Counted from the first letter of the stretch, positions 19,168 through 27,020 are shown. The stretch is 53,470 bases of DNA from Enterovirga sp. (GCF_028290205.1 NZ_JAQGKF010000220.1:1-53470), one strand, 5' to 3'. Notes: generated from the letters alone by a model not told the origin. A program made the numbers and translations.

Positions 19168-20445
19168 CTAGGCGCTCCGGTACAGCTTCGTCAGCGAGAA
19201 TTCCCGGTGCCCGAGCGATTCCGCGGCCGTGAGGCGGCCGTTGGCCGTGCGAACCACCATGTCGATCAGGGCGTCGCCGGCCTGATCCAGCGTCATGTCG
19301 CGGCGGAGCACGCCGGACACGTCCACGTCGATATGCTCGCCCATGGTCCGGATGGTCTTCGGATTGCCGGAGATCTTGATGACCGGCACGATCGGGTTGC
19401 CGATGACGTTGCCCTGCCCGGTCGGGAAGGTGTGCACAGCGTAGCCAGCCGCCGCCATCAGGGTCACGCATTCGGCCGCGGCCGAGGACGTGTCCATGTA
19501 GTACAGCCCCGGGCCCTTGGCGGGCGCCTCGGCCGGCTCGAGCGCGTCGATGTAGCGGCAGTCGCGCCCGATCTTCTCGAGGTTGCCGAGCGCCTTCTCC
19601 TCGATGGTGGTCAGCCCCCCGGCGATGTTGCCCTTGGTCGGCTGCGAATCGGACAGGTCATCGGTCTTGAACTGCTCGATCACGTCGTCCTGATAGGACT
19701 TCCACATCTTGTACCACTTGTCGGCGATCTCCGGGCTCGCCGCGCGCTCCTTGCAGAGGTGCTCGGCGCCGGTGATCTCCGAGGTCTCGCCGAAGACGCC
19801 GTAGATGCCGTGCGGGATCAGCTTGTCGTACATGTTGCCGACGGTCGGGCAGGAGGCGAGGCCCGTCGTGGTGTCGGACTCGCCGCACTTGGTCGAGACC
19901 CAGAGGTCGGAGATGGGGCATTCCTCGCGGGGCAGCTCGGTGGCCCATTGCAGGAAGCGCTTGGCCGCGTAGCTCGCCTTGGCGATGGTGGCGATGTCGC
20001 CGTGACCCTCGATGCCGTAGCCGACCACCGGCTTGCCGGTCTTGCGGATGCCGTCGACCACGCGGCCGGTCCAGCCGTCCTCGATGCCGATCACCACCAC
20101 GGCGGCGACGTTCGGGTTCGAGCCGATGCCGATCAGGGTGCGGAAATGGAGCTCGAGGTCCTCGCCGAATTGCAGCCGGCCATAGGCGTGCGGCAGGGCC
20201 ATGGTGCCCTTGACGTTGTTGGCCACCGCCTCGCAGGCGGCGTTGGACAGGTCGTCCAGCGGCAGGATGATGACGTGGTTGCGGACGCCGACGCGGCCGT
20301 TCTCGCGCCGCCAGCCCATGAAGGTGGCGTTCTCGTAGTCCTGCGAGGCCCGCGCTGTCGGCAGCCCTTCGGTCGTGAACTGGTCCGGCGCGCCGCCCGG
20401 GAAGGGGGAGCGCATCTCCTGGTCGAGGGTGGCGGTGAGGCTCAT
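19168..20445 (-). CDS. suyB: (2R)-sulfolactate sulfo-lyase large subunit SuyB
   Basis: A 425-residue protein of the UxaA/altronate-dehydratase C-terminal family. As SuyB it would form, with SuyA, the lyase that cleaves (R)-sulfolactate to pyruvate and sulfite. Visible segments are [20 protein letters not shown] (family start), [56 protein letters not shown] (Cys residues that may ligate iron) and the tail [20 protein letters not shown]. The large/small split and a size of about 45 kDa match reported SuyB. Altronate/galactarate dehydratase is the alternative, but the separate small subunit and the slcC/comC neighbours argue for SuyB. The ATG at 20445 has an AGGACGG upstream. Confidence 0.87.
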   Translation of the reverse strand: MSLTATLDQEMRSPFPGGAPDQFTTEGLPTARASQDYENATFMGWRRENGRVGVRNHVIILPLDDLSNAACEAVANNVKGTMALPHAYGRLQFGEDLELHFRTLIGIGSNPNVAAVVVIGIEDGWTGRVVDGIRKTGKPVVGYGIEGHGDIATIAKASYAAKRFLQWATELPREECPISDLWVSTKCGESDTTTGLASCPTVGNMYDKLIPHGIYGVFGETSEITGAEHLCKERAASPEIADKWYKMWKSYQDDVIEQFKTDDLSDSQPTKGNIAGGLTTIEEKALGNLEKIGRDCRYIDALEPAEAPAKGPGLYYMDTSSAAAECVTLMAAAGYAVHTFPTGQGNVIGNPIVPVIKISGNPKTIRTMGEHIDVDVSGVLRRDMTLDQAGDALIDMVVRTANGRLTAAESLGHREFSLTKLYRSA

Positions 20446-20576
20446 GGTCGTCCGTCCTGTCGTGAGGTCTTCAGGGAGTTCGACATCGTCGACGTCGTGC
20501 GGTCTGGGGAGGCGCGGCCGAAGCCGCCCCTCGGAATGGCGGGGTCGCCCCCTTGGCATGGCGCCTGGACGCGGCA

Positions 20577-20592
20577 GGGCCCGGCCGGGCCC
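20577..20592. other. 16-bp palindrome just after suyA in the suyA-suyB gap
   Basis: GGGCCCGGCCGGGCCC is a perfect palindrome starting 6 bases beyond the suyA stop codon on the minus strand, at the beginning of a 153-bp intercistronic gap. In mRNA it could fold as a 6-bp stem with a GGCC loop and stabilise the suyA 3' end or partly terminate transcription. There is no T-tract. Confidence 0.4.
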
Positions 20593-20598
20593 GCCGGC

Positions 20599-20886
20599 TC
20601 ACCAGCGCTTGGTCTTCACGTTCTGCGTGTGGACGTGAAAGCCCTTCCTGATGTCGGCCACGGCCTTGCCGATGTCCTGGCCATACTTCCAGATCGTGTC
20701 GCCGGACTTGATGTCCCGGAGCGCCACCTTGTGGCCGATCGGGATGTCCTGCTCGGCCTTGAGGCGGAAATCCGAATTGTCGTGCGTCACGACGCACAGC
20801 ATGTCGGTGCCGGCCTTGAGATCCTCGACCACGACCACGCCGACCGTGTCCTTGGCGTCGTGCACGAGGAGTTGCGGTTGGCTCAT
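20599..20886 (-). CDS. suyA: (2R)-sulfolactate sulfo-lyase small subunit SuyA
   Basis: A 95-residue single SAF-domain protein, equivalent to the N-terminal domain of UxaA. It starts QPQLLVHDAKDTVGVVVVED, continues IPIGHKVALRDIKSGDTIWK and GQDIGKAVADIRKG, and ends in the family tail HVHTQNVKTKRW. Split small SAF subunits of 8-10 kDa are typical of SuyA. It is first in the minus-strand cluster, with a good GGAGG five bases before the ATG at 20886. It shares a 55-bp divergent promoter region with the GntR regulator, where an inverted repeat (20921-20934) is visible. With SuyB it releases sulfite from (R)-sulfolactate. Confidence 0.87.
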   Translation of the reverse strand: MSQPQLLVHDAKDTVGVVVVEDLKAGTDMLCVVTHDNSDFRLKAEQDIPIGHKVALRDIKSGDTIWKYGQDIGKAVADIRKGFHVHTQNVKTKRW

Positions 20887-20920
20887 CGGACCTCCGAAAG
20901 TGGAATTGCGGGAACGCGTG

Positions 20921-20941
20921 GTCTTCTATAAGACGTAAGAC
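20921..20941. promoter_or_regulatory. Putative GntR operator in the suyA/suyR divergent promoter
   Basis: GTCTTCTATAAGAC (20921-20934) is a 5-4-5 inverted repeat (GTCTT/AAGAC). A third AAGAC half follows at 20937-20941, abutting the suyR start codon. It lies in the 55-bp gap between suyA and the regulator gene. A similar pair of arms occurs before the Bug receptor gene (21746-21764). HutC-type GntR proteins bind such short dyads. Confidence 0.5.
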
Positions 20942-21703
20942 ATGGCCGTCAACCGTCTCACTCTCGGCTCTCGGCCGGACCCCGCCAGCTCCGAACCCGT
21001 GGGCTTCCGCCCGCTGTACCGACAGGTGAAGGAGGTGCTGGTGGACCGCATCGCGCGGGGCGCCTGGCGCGGCGGCGAGGCCATCCCGAGCGAGATCGAG
21101 ATCGCGGCCGAGCTGGCCACCAGCCAGGGCACGGTGCGCAAGGCGCTCGACGAGATGGCGGCCGAGAACCTGGTCGTGCGCCGCCAGGGTCGCGGCACCT
21201 TCGTGGCCCGGCACGACGACGCCCGCATCCTGTTCCAGTTCTTCAAGCTCGCGCCGGACGAGGGCGAGCCGCGCTTTCCGGAAAGCCGCGTGCTGCGGAT
21301 CGGGCTTGCGGCCGCGGACGAGGCGGCGGCGCGCCATCTCGGCCTCGCTCCGGGAACCGGGGTGGTGGAGCTGGTGCGCGAGCGGTCGCTCGGCGGCCGG
21401 CCGGCCGTATTCGAGCGGATCGTGCTGCCGGCGAAGCCGTTCGCGCCGCTCTGCGATCGTCCGGTGCCGAACAACCTGTACGACCTCTATGCCACGCGGT
21501 TCGGCGTCACGATCGGGCGGGCCCGCGAGCGCCTGAAGGCGGTCGCAGCCGGGCCCGAGGAGAGCGCCAGCCTCGGGGTCGCGCCGGGTGCGCCGCTGCT
21601 GCTGGTGGACCGCATCGCAACCGCGATCGACGGCCGGCCCGCCGAGTGGCGGATCTCGGCCTGTCGGACCGACGACCTCCATTACCTCTCGGACCTGCGG
21701 TGA
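20942..21703 (+). CDS. GntR family (HutC/UTRA) transcriptional regulator, probable suy regulator
   Basis: A 253-residue repressor-type regulator. The winged HTH (about 22-92) includes PLYRQVKEVLVDRIARGAW, PSEIEIAAELATSQGTVRKA and ENLVVRRQGRGTFVARH, typical of GntR. The UTRA effector domain (105-250) contains GTGVVELVRERSLGGRPAVF, ERIVLPAKPFAPL and WRISACRTDD. It is divergent from suyA and precedes the Bug receptor by 89 bp, and it is flanked on both sides by GTCTT/AAGAC dyads. It therefore probably controls both units and itself, with sulfolactate or a related sulfonate as ligand (inference). The ATG at 20942 overlaps the last operator half-site. Confidence 0.88.
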   Translation: MAVNRLTLGSRPDPASSEPVGFRPLYRQVKEVLVDRIARGAWRGGEAIPSEIEIAAELATSQGTVRKALDEMAAENLVVRRQGRGTFVARHDDARILFQFFKLAPDEGEPRFPESRVLRIGLAAADEAAARHLGLAPGTGVVELVRERSLGGRPAVFERIVLPAKPFAPLCDRPVPNNLYDLYATRFGVTIGRARERLKAVAAGPEESASLGVAPGAPLLLVDRIATAIDGRPAEWRISACRTDDLHYLSDLR

Positions 21704-21745
21704 ACGGCAGATCTCTGCTCGGACGCTGCCGATAAAGGGAAGCAA

Positions 21746-21764
21746 AGTCTTCCTGCAAAAGACT
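21746..21764. promoter_or_regulatory. Putative second GntR operator, upstream of the Bug receptor
   Basis: AGTCTT, a 7-base spacer, then AAGACT forms a perfect 6-bp inverted repeat 28 bases before the ATG at 21793. The GTCTT/AAGAC halves match those at 20921-20934, though the spacer is 3 bases longer. It is consistent with co-regulation of the receptor by the GntR protein. Confidence 0.45.
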
Positions 21765-21792
21765 AAAACATGAGGAAACGGAGACCCTTGGC

Positions 21793-22773
21793 ATGAGAAT
21801 CACCCGACGCCTGCTCACAGTCGCCCTGGCCCTGTCCGCCGTGTCCGGGCCAGCCCTGGCGCAGAGTTTCCCGTCGCGGCCGATCACGCTCATCGTGCCC
21901 TTCACGGCCGGCGGGCCGACCGACGCCATCGCGCGCTTGGTCGGACAATCCATGTCGACCACGCTGGGCCAGCCGGTGGTGATCGAGAACGTGGCCGGCG
22001 CCGGCGGCACGGTCGGGGCGGCCCGCACCGCCAAGGCCGAGCCGGACGGCTACACGCTGCTGATCGCGCACGTGTCGCTGGCGGCCTCGGCCTCGCTCTA
22101 CAAGTCCCTGCCCTACGACACCGCAACTGCGTTCGAGCCGGTGGGCCTCGTGAATACCGGCCCGATGGTGCTCGCCGCCAAGAAGGATTTCGGCCCTCCC
22201 GACGCCAAGGCGTTTCTGGCCCGGCTGAAACAGGACGGGCCCAAGGTCACCATCGCGCATGCCGGAGTGGGCTCTAACGCCCATCTCTGCGGCCTGCTGC
22301 TGCAGCAGGCCATCGGGGCCAAGCTGACCGAGGTCGCCTACCGGGGCACCGGCCCGGCCATGAACGACCTCGTGGGCGGGCAGGTCGACATCCTATGCGA
22401 CCAGAGCACCAACGGCGTGCCGCAGATCGAGGCCAAGACGGTGCGGGGCTATGCCGTCACCTCCGCCAAGCGGCTCGACGTGGTGAAGGAGCTGCCGACT
22501 CTGCAGGAGGCGGGGCTGCCCGGCTTCGAGTTCACCCTGTGGCACGGGCTCTATGCGCCGAAGGGCACGCCCGCTCCGATCGTGGCGGCCCTGAACGCGG
22601 CGCTGCGGACCGCGGTCGCCGATCCGACCATCCGGTCCCGCTTCGCGGCCGGCGGCACCGAGGTCTATCCCGAAGCGGAGCTGACGCCCGCCGCGCACCA
22701 GACCCGCCTCGAGCGCGAGATCGCGACTTGGAAGGATGTGGTGGCCAAGACCGGCGTCTCCGCCGGCAACTGA
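21793..22773 (+). CDS. Bug/TctC-type tripartite tricarboxylate transporter receptor, candidate sulfolactate binder
   Basis: A 326-residue periplasmic solute-binding protein of the Bug family. It has a signal peptide (MRITRRLLTVALALSAVSGP, cut after ALAQ). Bug signatures follow: FPSRPITLIVPFTAGGPTDA, IARLVGQSM, GQPVVIENVAGAGGTVGA, PDGYTLLIAHVSLA and VAYRGTGPAMNDLVGGQVDI. It follows the GntR regulator and a matching dyad, so it is probably the receptor for sulfolactate uptake; TTT receptors are known in sulfolactate clusters elsewhere. The membrane partners TctA/TctB are not in the window, so it must use a distant permease. No catalytic role is expected. Confidence 0.88.
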   Translation: MRITRRLLTVALALSAVSGPALAQSFPSRPITLIVPFTAGGPTDAIARLVGQSMSTTLGQPVVIENVAGAGGTVGAARTAKAEPDGYTLLIAHVSLAASASLYKSLPYDTATAFEPVGLVNTGPMVLAAKKDFGPPDAKAFLARLKQDGPKVTIAHAGVGSNAHLCGLLLQQAIGAKLTEVAYRGTGPAMNDLVGGQVDILCDQSTNGVPQIEAKTVRGYAVTSAKRLDVVKELPTLQEAGLPGFEFTLWHGLYAPKGTPAPIVAALNAALRTAVADPTIRSRFAAGGTEVYPEAELTPAAHQTRLEREIATWKDVVAKTGVSAGN

Positions 22774-22929
22774 GCCAAGCCGCCTGCCCTGACCGGGCGG
22801 GCTCGGCCCGGCAGCGCCAGCCGGGTCGGGACCGCCCGGAACCGGACCCTGTCGCGGCCCGGCTTGCGCGAGGGCCCTATCCCGTCATGCTGGGCGTGGC
22901 TCGCCCAGGCGCGCCGACGGGAGACGAGG

Positions 22930-23757
22930 ATGCGGCTCTTCCCTGACAGACGCATCCTCTCCGGCCTCCTGGTCGCGGCCGGGCTCCTCGTGGCGGCACC
23001 CGCGCGGGCCGAAACGGAGGTCGATCTCGCGCTTGTGATCGCGGTCGACATCTCCTTTTCGATGGATCCCGAGGAGCAGGCTCTGCAGCGGGAGGGCTTC
23101 GTCCAGGCCTTCCGGTCGCCGGCCGTCCACGACGCCATCCGCCGCGGCATGATCGGCCGCATCGGCGTGGCCTATGTCGAATGGGCCGGCGTGCACGATC
23201 GCCGCGTGGTGCTGCCCTGGCAGGTGATCGACGGGCCGCGCGCGGCAGAAGCGTTTGCGGCCGAGCTCGCCGGCAGGCCTACGCGCCGGGCCTCCCGGAC
23301 CTCGATTTCCGGCGCCATCGACTTCGCCCGCCAGGTTCTCGGCGAGAGCGGGCTCGCGGCGACCCGACAAGTGATCGACCTGTCCGGCGACGGCCCCAAC
23401 AACCAGGGCCGGCCCGTGACGCTGGCCCGCGACGAGGCGGTCGAGAGCGGGATCACGGTCAACGGCCTGCCCATCATGGTCAAGGAGGCCGGCTATTTCG
23501 ACATCGCGGAACTCGATCTCTACTACCGCGACTGCGTGATCGGCGGCCCGGGCGCCTTCATGGTGCCGGTGCGGTCGCGCGAGCAGTTCGTCGAGGCCGT
23601 GAAGACCAAGATCATCATGGAGGTAGCGGCCCGGCCGGTGCCCGGCCAGGCGGCCGAGCGCGAGGGCGGCGGGCTGGTGATCCCGGCGCAGGCGGGCGGC
23701 CGCGGGGCCAACTGCTTTTCGGGCGAGTCGCAATGGCGCGACCGCATGGGCAACTGA
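22930..23757 (+). CDS. DUF1194 (von Willebrand factor A-like) secreted protein
   Basis: A 275-residue exported protein. The signal peptide is MRLFPDRRILSGLLVAAGLL, cut near APARA|ETE. A vWA-like domain with an intact MIDAS DxSxS (D40-I-S42-F-S44 in VIAVDISFSMDPEEQ) and the DUF1194 segments VAYVEWAGVHDRRVVLPWQ and QVIDLSGDGPNNQGRPVTLA follow. The C-terminus carries a conserved lone Cys (GGRGANCFSGE). The family is common in alphaproteobacteria and has no established function; a metal-dependent adhesion or scaffold role is possible. The ATG at 22930 directly precedes the signal peptide and has a GGGAG about 8 bases upstream. The 156-bp gap before it shows no gene. Confidence 0.85.
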   Translation: MRLFPDRRILSGLLVAAGLLVAAPARAETEVDLALVIAVDISFSMDPEEQALQREGFVQAFRSPAVHDAIRRGMIGRIGVAYVEWAGVHDRRVVLPWQVIDGPRAAEAFAAELAGRPTRRASRTSISGAIDFARQVLGESGLAATRQVIDLSGDGPNNQGRPVTLARDEAVESGITVNGLPIMVKEAGYFDIAELDLYYRDCVIGGPGAFMVPVRSREQFVEAVKTKIIMEVAARPVPGQAAEREGGGLVIPAQAGGRGANCFSGESQWRDRMGN

Positions 23758-23782
23758 CCGACGCGGACCGGATCGGGGCGGC

Positions 23783-24190
23783 TCAGCCCGTGGGCGCGAC
23801 CGCGTATTCCTCGTCCGTGACGTGCTCCATCCAGGTCACGTGCTTCTCGCCGTCGAATTCGTGCATGGCGATATGCACCATGCCGTGCGTCGGCGAGGCG
23901 CCGTGCCAGTGCTTCTCGTCCGGCGGGATGTAGACCGTGTCGCCGGCCCGGATCACCCGCACAGGGCCGCCCTTGGTCTGCACGTGGCCGATGCCGTGCA
24001 CGACGTAGAGCGTCTGGCCGAGCGGATGGGTGTGCCAGGCGGTGCGGGCGCCGGGTTCGAAGGCGACGCGGGCCGACCGGATCCGGGCGGGAGGCGGCGC
24101 CTCGACGATCGGGTCCTGCCAGACCGTGCCGGTGAACCAGTCCGGATTGACCCGTCGCGACGGGTGCTTCGAGGCCGGGGTGATGTCCAT
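23783..24190 (-). CDS. Cupin-domain protein
   Basis: A 135-residue single-domain cupin. Motif 1 is RTAWHTHPLGQTLYVVHGIG (about 54-73), with two His and a Gln as metal ligands. Motif 2 is AGDTVYIPPDEKHWHGASPT (about 88-107), with His. This variant matches small cupins annotated as (R)-mandelonitrile-lyase-like or carboxymuconolactone-associated, whose true substrates are mostly unknown. Mn or Fe binding is likely. A strong AGGAGGG precedes the ATG at 24190. It is divergent from the enolase-superfamily gene (143-bp gap), so the two may share control. Confidence 0.83.
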   Translation of the reverse strand: MDITPASKHPSRRVNPDWFTGTVWQDPIVEAPPPARIRSARVAFEPGARTAWHTHPLGQTLYVVHGIGHVQTKGGPVRVIRAGDTVYIPPDEKHWHGASPTHGMVHIAMHEFDGEKHVTWMEHVTDEEYAVAPTG

Positions 24191-24333
24191 GAGGTCCCTC
24201 CTGCCCGGCAGGTCGTAGCGGCCGCTCGCAGGCGCGGCAAGCGCGCCGGGCCCTGCTTCGGCCGCCTGATTGGCGCTTCCCGGCCGGAGCCGAACTCTGT
24301 AGGAGGTGAGCAAAGGTCGCCGGGAGGACATGA

Positions 24334-25467
24334 GTGAGGATCTCAAGAGTCGAGGTCTATGCGCTGCGCGCTCCCAAGCAGGAGCGGCCGCACTGGACGA
24401 GCCACTTCATCGTCCCTCAAGCCAACGAACTCCTGGTCCGTCTCTTCACCGATGAGGGGATCGACGGCTTCGGCCTCGCAACCAGCTACACGCCGATCGA
24501 CTATGCGCTGAAGCCCTGGACGTCGGGCCTGGCCGATCTGATCGTGGGCGAGGACGCCCTCGCGCCCGAGAGGCTGTACGCCAAGCTGTTCGGCCTCACG
24601 ACCAGCAAGATGGCGAGCGAGCGCGGCTGGTCCAAGGAGGCCATGGTCCGCATCAGCGCAGCCGTGGACATCGCCTGCTGGGACATCGTCGGCAAGGCCG
24701 CGAGGCTGCCGCTGTTTCGGCTGTTCGGGGGCTTCCGGGACGAGGTCCCGGCCTACGTGACCTGCGGCTATTACCGCGAGGGCAAAGACAACCACGAGCT
24801 TCGCGACGAGATGCAGATGCTCGTCGGCCAGGGGCATACCGGCTTCAAGGCCAAGGCGGGCGGCATTCCGGTGCCGGAGGACATCGACCGCATGGCCCTG
24901 ATGCGCGAGGTGATCGGCCCCGATTGCGACTTCATGGTCGACCCGAACCGCGCCTGGGATCTGCCGACCGCCATCGAGGCGGCGCGTCTGCTCGAGCCGC
25001 TGAACCCGCGCTGGCTCGAGGAGCCGGTGCGCTGGGAAGACGATCGCCGCGGCCTCAAGCTGCTGGCCCAGAAGACCCGCATCCCGCTCTCGGGCGGCGA
25101 AAGCGAGATCACGAGCTACGGCTGCCGGGCGTTGCTCGAGGAGCAGGCGATCCAGATCCTCCAGTTCGACTGCACGATGATGGGCGGCTTCACCGAGGGC
25201 CGCAAACTCGCCGGCCTGTGCGAGCTGAACCACGTGCAGATCGCGCCCCACCACGACTGCTTCATCCACGCCCATATCGTGGCGGCGAGCCCGGCCGGCG
25301 CGATCGTGGAATCCTTCACCGACCCCGAGCGCGATCCCCTTCAGGCCGAGCTCTTCGAGGACCCGCCAGCCATCAAGGCGGGCCGGCTGAAGCTGAAGGA
25401 ACAGCCCGGGCTGGGCCTCACCTTGTCCGAGGCCGCCGTGGCCAAGTTCGGGCAGCGGGTCCTTTAG
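24334..25467 (+). CDS. Mandelate racemase/muconate-lactonizing-type enolase superfamily protein
   Basis: A 377-residue enolase-superfamily enzyme that abstracts the alpha-proton of a carboxylate. It has the mandelate racemase set: K172-A-K174 (FKAKAGG), metal ligand D203 in DPNRAWD, a Glu in LEEPVRWED (229/230), E256 in SGGESE, and the D279/H306-H307 dyad (LQFDC and APHHDC). Sugar-acid dehydratase or racemase activity is likely; the substrate is unknown. The start is a GTG at 24334 with GGGAGG upstream; an ATG at 24330 is out of frame. A Bug receptor follows 52 bases downstream, which suggests uptake and turnover of one organic acid. Confidence 0.88.
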   Translation: MRISRVEVYALRAPKQERPHWTSHFIVPQANELLVRLFTDEGIDGFGLATSYTPIDYALKPWTSGLADLIVGEDALAPERLYAKLFGLTTSKMASERGWSKEAMVRISAAVDIACWDIVGKAARLPLFRLFGGFRDEVPAYVTCGYYREGKDNHELRDEMQMLVGQGHTGFKAKAGGIPVPEDIDRMALMREVIGPDCDFMVDPNRAWDLPTAIEAARLLEPLNPRWLEEPVRWEDDRRGLKLLAQKTRIPLSGGESEITSYGCRALLEEQAIQILQFDCTMMGGFTEGRKLAGLCELNHVQIAPHHDCFIHAHIVAASPAGAIVESFTDPERDPLQAELFEDPPAIKAGRLKLKEQPGLGLTLSEAAVAKFGQRVL

Positions 25468-25519
25468 ACGCGTCACGTTTGGACGGACGGCTTTGGGCCG
25501 TCACAGGGAGCAGAACACG

Positions 25520-26500
25520 ATGAGGCTGTTGAAGCTGGTCGTCGGCGCCGCGTTCGGCGCCCTCGTGGCCGTCACCGGCGCCCATGCCCAGGACGAGGCG
25601 GCCGCCTACCCGAACCGGGCCATCAAGATCGTGGTGCCGTTTGCGGCCGGCGGCACGACGGACGTGCTGGCCCGGCTCATCGGCCAGAAGATGACGGCCG
25701 AGTGGGGCCAGCCGGTCGTGATCGAGAACCGGGGCGGCGCCGGTGCGACGCTCGGCGCCGACGCGGTCGCGAAGTCGACGCCCGACGGCTACACGCTGCT
25801 GATGGGCGCGACGCATCACAGCATCGCCCAGAGCGCCTACGCCAAGCTGCCCTACCACATCGGCCGGGACTTCGCGCCCGTCACCGTTGTGGCGCTCGTG
25901 CCCAACATGGTGGTGGTCAATGCCAAGGTCCCGGCCAAGACCATCGAGGAGTTCATCGCGCTCGCCAAATCGAAGCCGGGAGAGCTGAACTACGGCACGG
26001 CAGGGGCCGGCACCGCCCATCACCTGATCGGCGAGATGTTCAAGCTGAAGACCGGAACGAACCTCGTTCACGTGCCCTATCGGGGCAGCGCGCCGGCCGT
26101 CACCGACCTCATGGCCGGGCAGGTTCAGGTGATGTTCGACACGGTGACCTCGGGCCTGCCGCAGGTAAGGGAGGGCAACATCCGCGCCCTCGCGGTGACC
26201 ACGGCCAAGCGCTCCTCGGCCTTGCCCGACGTGCCGGCCCTCGGCGAAAAGGCCCTGCCCGGCTTCGACGTCGGCACCTGGTTCGGCATCCTGGCCCCGG
26301 CCGGCACGCCGCCTGCGATCGTGGCGAAGCTGCATCGCCAGATCGCCGCCATCGTCAACGCCCCCGAGATGAAGGCCCGCCTTCTCGAACTCGGCTCGGA
26401 GCCGGTTGCCAACACGCCGGCCGAGATGGCGGCTCAGATCAAGCAGGAGCTCGAGACGTTCGAGGGCATCATCAAGCAGATCAACCTCGTCATCAACTGA
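25520..26500 (+). CDS. Bug/TctC-type tripartite tricarboxylate transporter receptor (second copy)
   Basis: A 326-residue periplasmic binding protein. The signal peptide is MRLLKLVVGAAFGALVAVTG, cut after AHAQ. Bug signatures are YPNRAIKIVVPFAAGGTTDV, LARLIGQKMTAEWGQPVVIE, PDGYTLLMGATHHSIAQ, VPYRGSAPAVTDLMAGQVQV and APAGTPPAIVAKLHRQIAAI. It is in the same unit as the enolase-superfamily gene, with GGGAG before the ATG at 25520. It probably captures that enzyme's organic-acid substrate. As with the copy at 21793, TctA/TctB membrane subunits are not adjacent. It is clearly distinct in sequence from the first copy, so the ligands probably differ. Confidence 0.9.
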   Translation: MRLLKLVVGAAFGALVAVTGAHAQDEAAAYPNRAIKIVVPFAAGGTTDVLARLIGQKMTAEWGQPVVIENRGGAGATLGADAVAKSTPDGYTLLMGATHHSIAQSAYAKLPYHIGRDFAPVTVVALVPNMVVVNAKVPAKTIEEFIALAKSKPGELNYGTAGAGTAHHLIGEMFKLKTGTNLVHVPYRGSAPAVTDLMAGQVQVMFDTVTSGLPQVREGNIRALAVTTAKRSSALPDVPALGEKALPGFDVGTWFGILAPAGTPPAIVAKLHRQIAAIVNAPEMKARLLELGSEPVANTPAEMAAQIKQELETFEGIIKQINLVIN

Positions 26501-26515
26501 GGCCGCGGTTGCCGC

Positions 26516-26986
26516 TCAGCCGAGCGGCACCGCCGTCGAGCGCTTCACCTGCCCGAGCGCGAAACTCGTCTCGATGGACGCCACGCCGTCGAGACGGGTC
26601 AGCTTGTCCTTGAGAAAGCGCTCGTAGGAGGCGAGGTCCTTCACGACGATGCGCATGAGGTAGTCGCGCTGCCCGGTCATCAGGTAGCAATCGGCGACTT
26701 CCGGCCAGCGCGCCACCGCCTTGCCGAAGCGGTCGAGCTCCTCCTCCCGCTGCCGTTCCAGCTTGATGGACGCGAAGGCGCTGATCGGCAGGCCGACCTC
26801 GGCCTCGTCCACCAGCGCCACATAGCCCCGGATCACGCCGGCCTGTTCCAGGAGCCGCACGCGCCGGGCACAGGGTGAGGCCGACAGCCCGACCCGCTCG
26901 GCCAGTTCCTGCACGGTGAGGCGCGCATCGACCTGCAGGGCGGCCAGGAGCTTGCGGTCGATCTCGTCGAGATCACGTTTTGGCAT
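26516..26986 (-). CDS. Lrp/AsnC family transcriptional regulator
   Basis: A 156-residue feast/famine regulator. The N-terminal HTH has LDEIDRKLLAALQVDARLTV, QELAERVGLSASPCARRVRL and LEQAGVIRGYVALVD. The C-terminal RAM (ligand) domain has CYLMTGQRDYLMRIVVKDLA and FLKDKLTRLDGVASIETSFA. Such proteins form octamers or dodecamers and sense amino acids. It is divergent from the 2-oxoacid dehydrogenase E1 gene with a 123-bp gap containing a perfect dyad (27007-27020). The arrangement resembles Pseudomonas mdeR, the regulator of methionine breakdown. A GGAGGAG precedes the ATG at 26986. Confidence 0.93.
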   Translation of the reverse strand: MPKRDLDEIDRKLLAALQVDARLTVQELAERVGLSASPCARRVRLLEQAGVIRGYVALVDEAEVGLPISAFASIKLERQREEELDRFGKAVARWPEVADCYLMTGQRDYLMRIVVKDLASYERFLKDKLTRLDGVASIETSFALGQVKRSTAVPLG

Positions 26987-27006
26987 GAACTGACTCCTCC
27001 ACCCGC

Positions 27007-27020
27007 GTTGTTAGCACAAC
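27007..27020. promoter_or_regulatory. Inverted repeat between the Lrp/AsnC gene and the E1 gene
   Basis: GTTGT-TAGC-ACAAC is a perfect 5-4-5 dyad, 20 bases upstream of the regulator start and 90 bases upstream of the E1 start. An 8-bp palindrome CTACGTAG follows at 27024-27031. It is a candidate AsnC-type operator controlling both genes; it does not match the E. coli Lrp consensus closely. Confidence 0.4.

Noticed and set aside
19168-20886. Altronate or galactarate dehydratase as identity of the UxaA-like pair
   Set aside because: The split small subunit, the neighbouring slcC/comC-type dehydrogenases and the absence of hexuronate genes fit SuyAB better; not formally excluded.
17102-22773. 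A sulfoquinovose pathway
   Set aside because: No sulfoquinovosidase, SQ dehydrogenase, aldolase or SLA dehydrogenase genes are in the window; only sulfolactate steps are visible. The GH63 enzyme nearby is not a GH31 sulfoquinovosidase.
24330-24333. ATG at 24330 as start of the enolase-superfamily gene
   Set aside because: It is out of frame with the conserved protein; the GTG at 24334 with GGGAGG upstream gives the family N-terminus.
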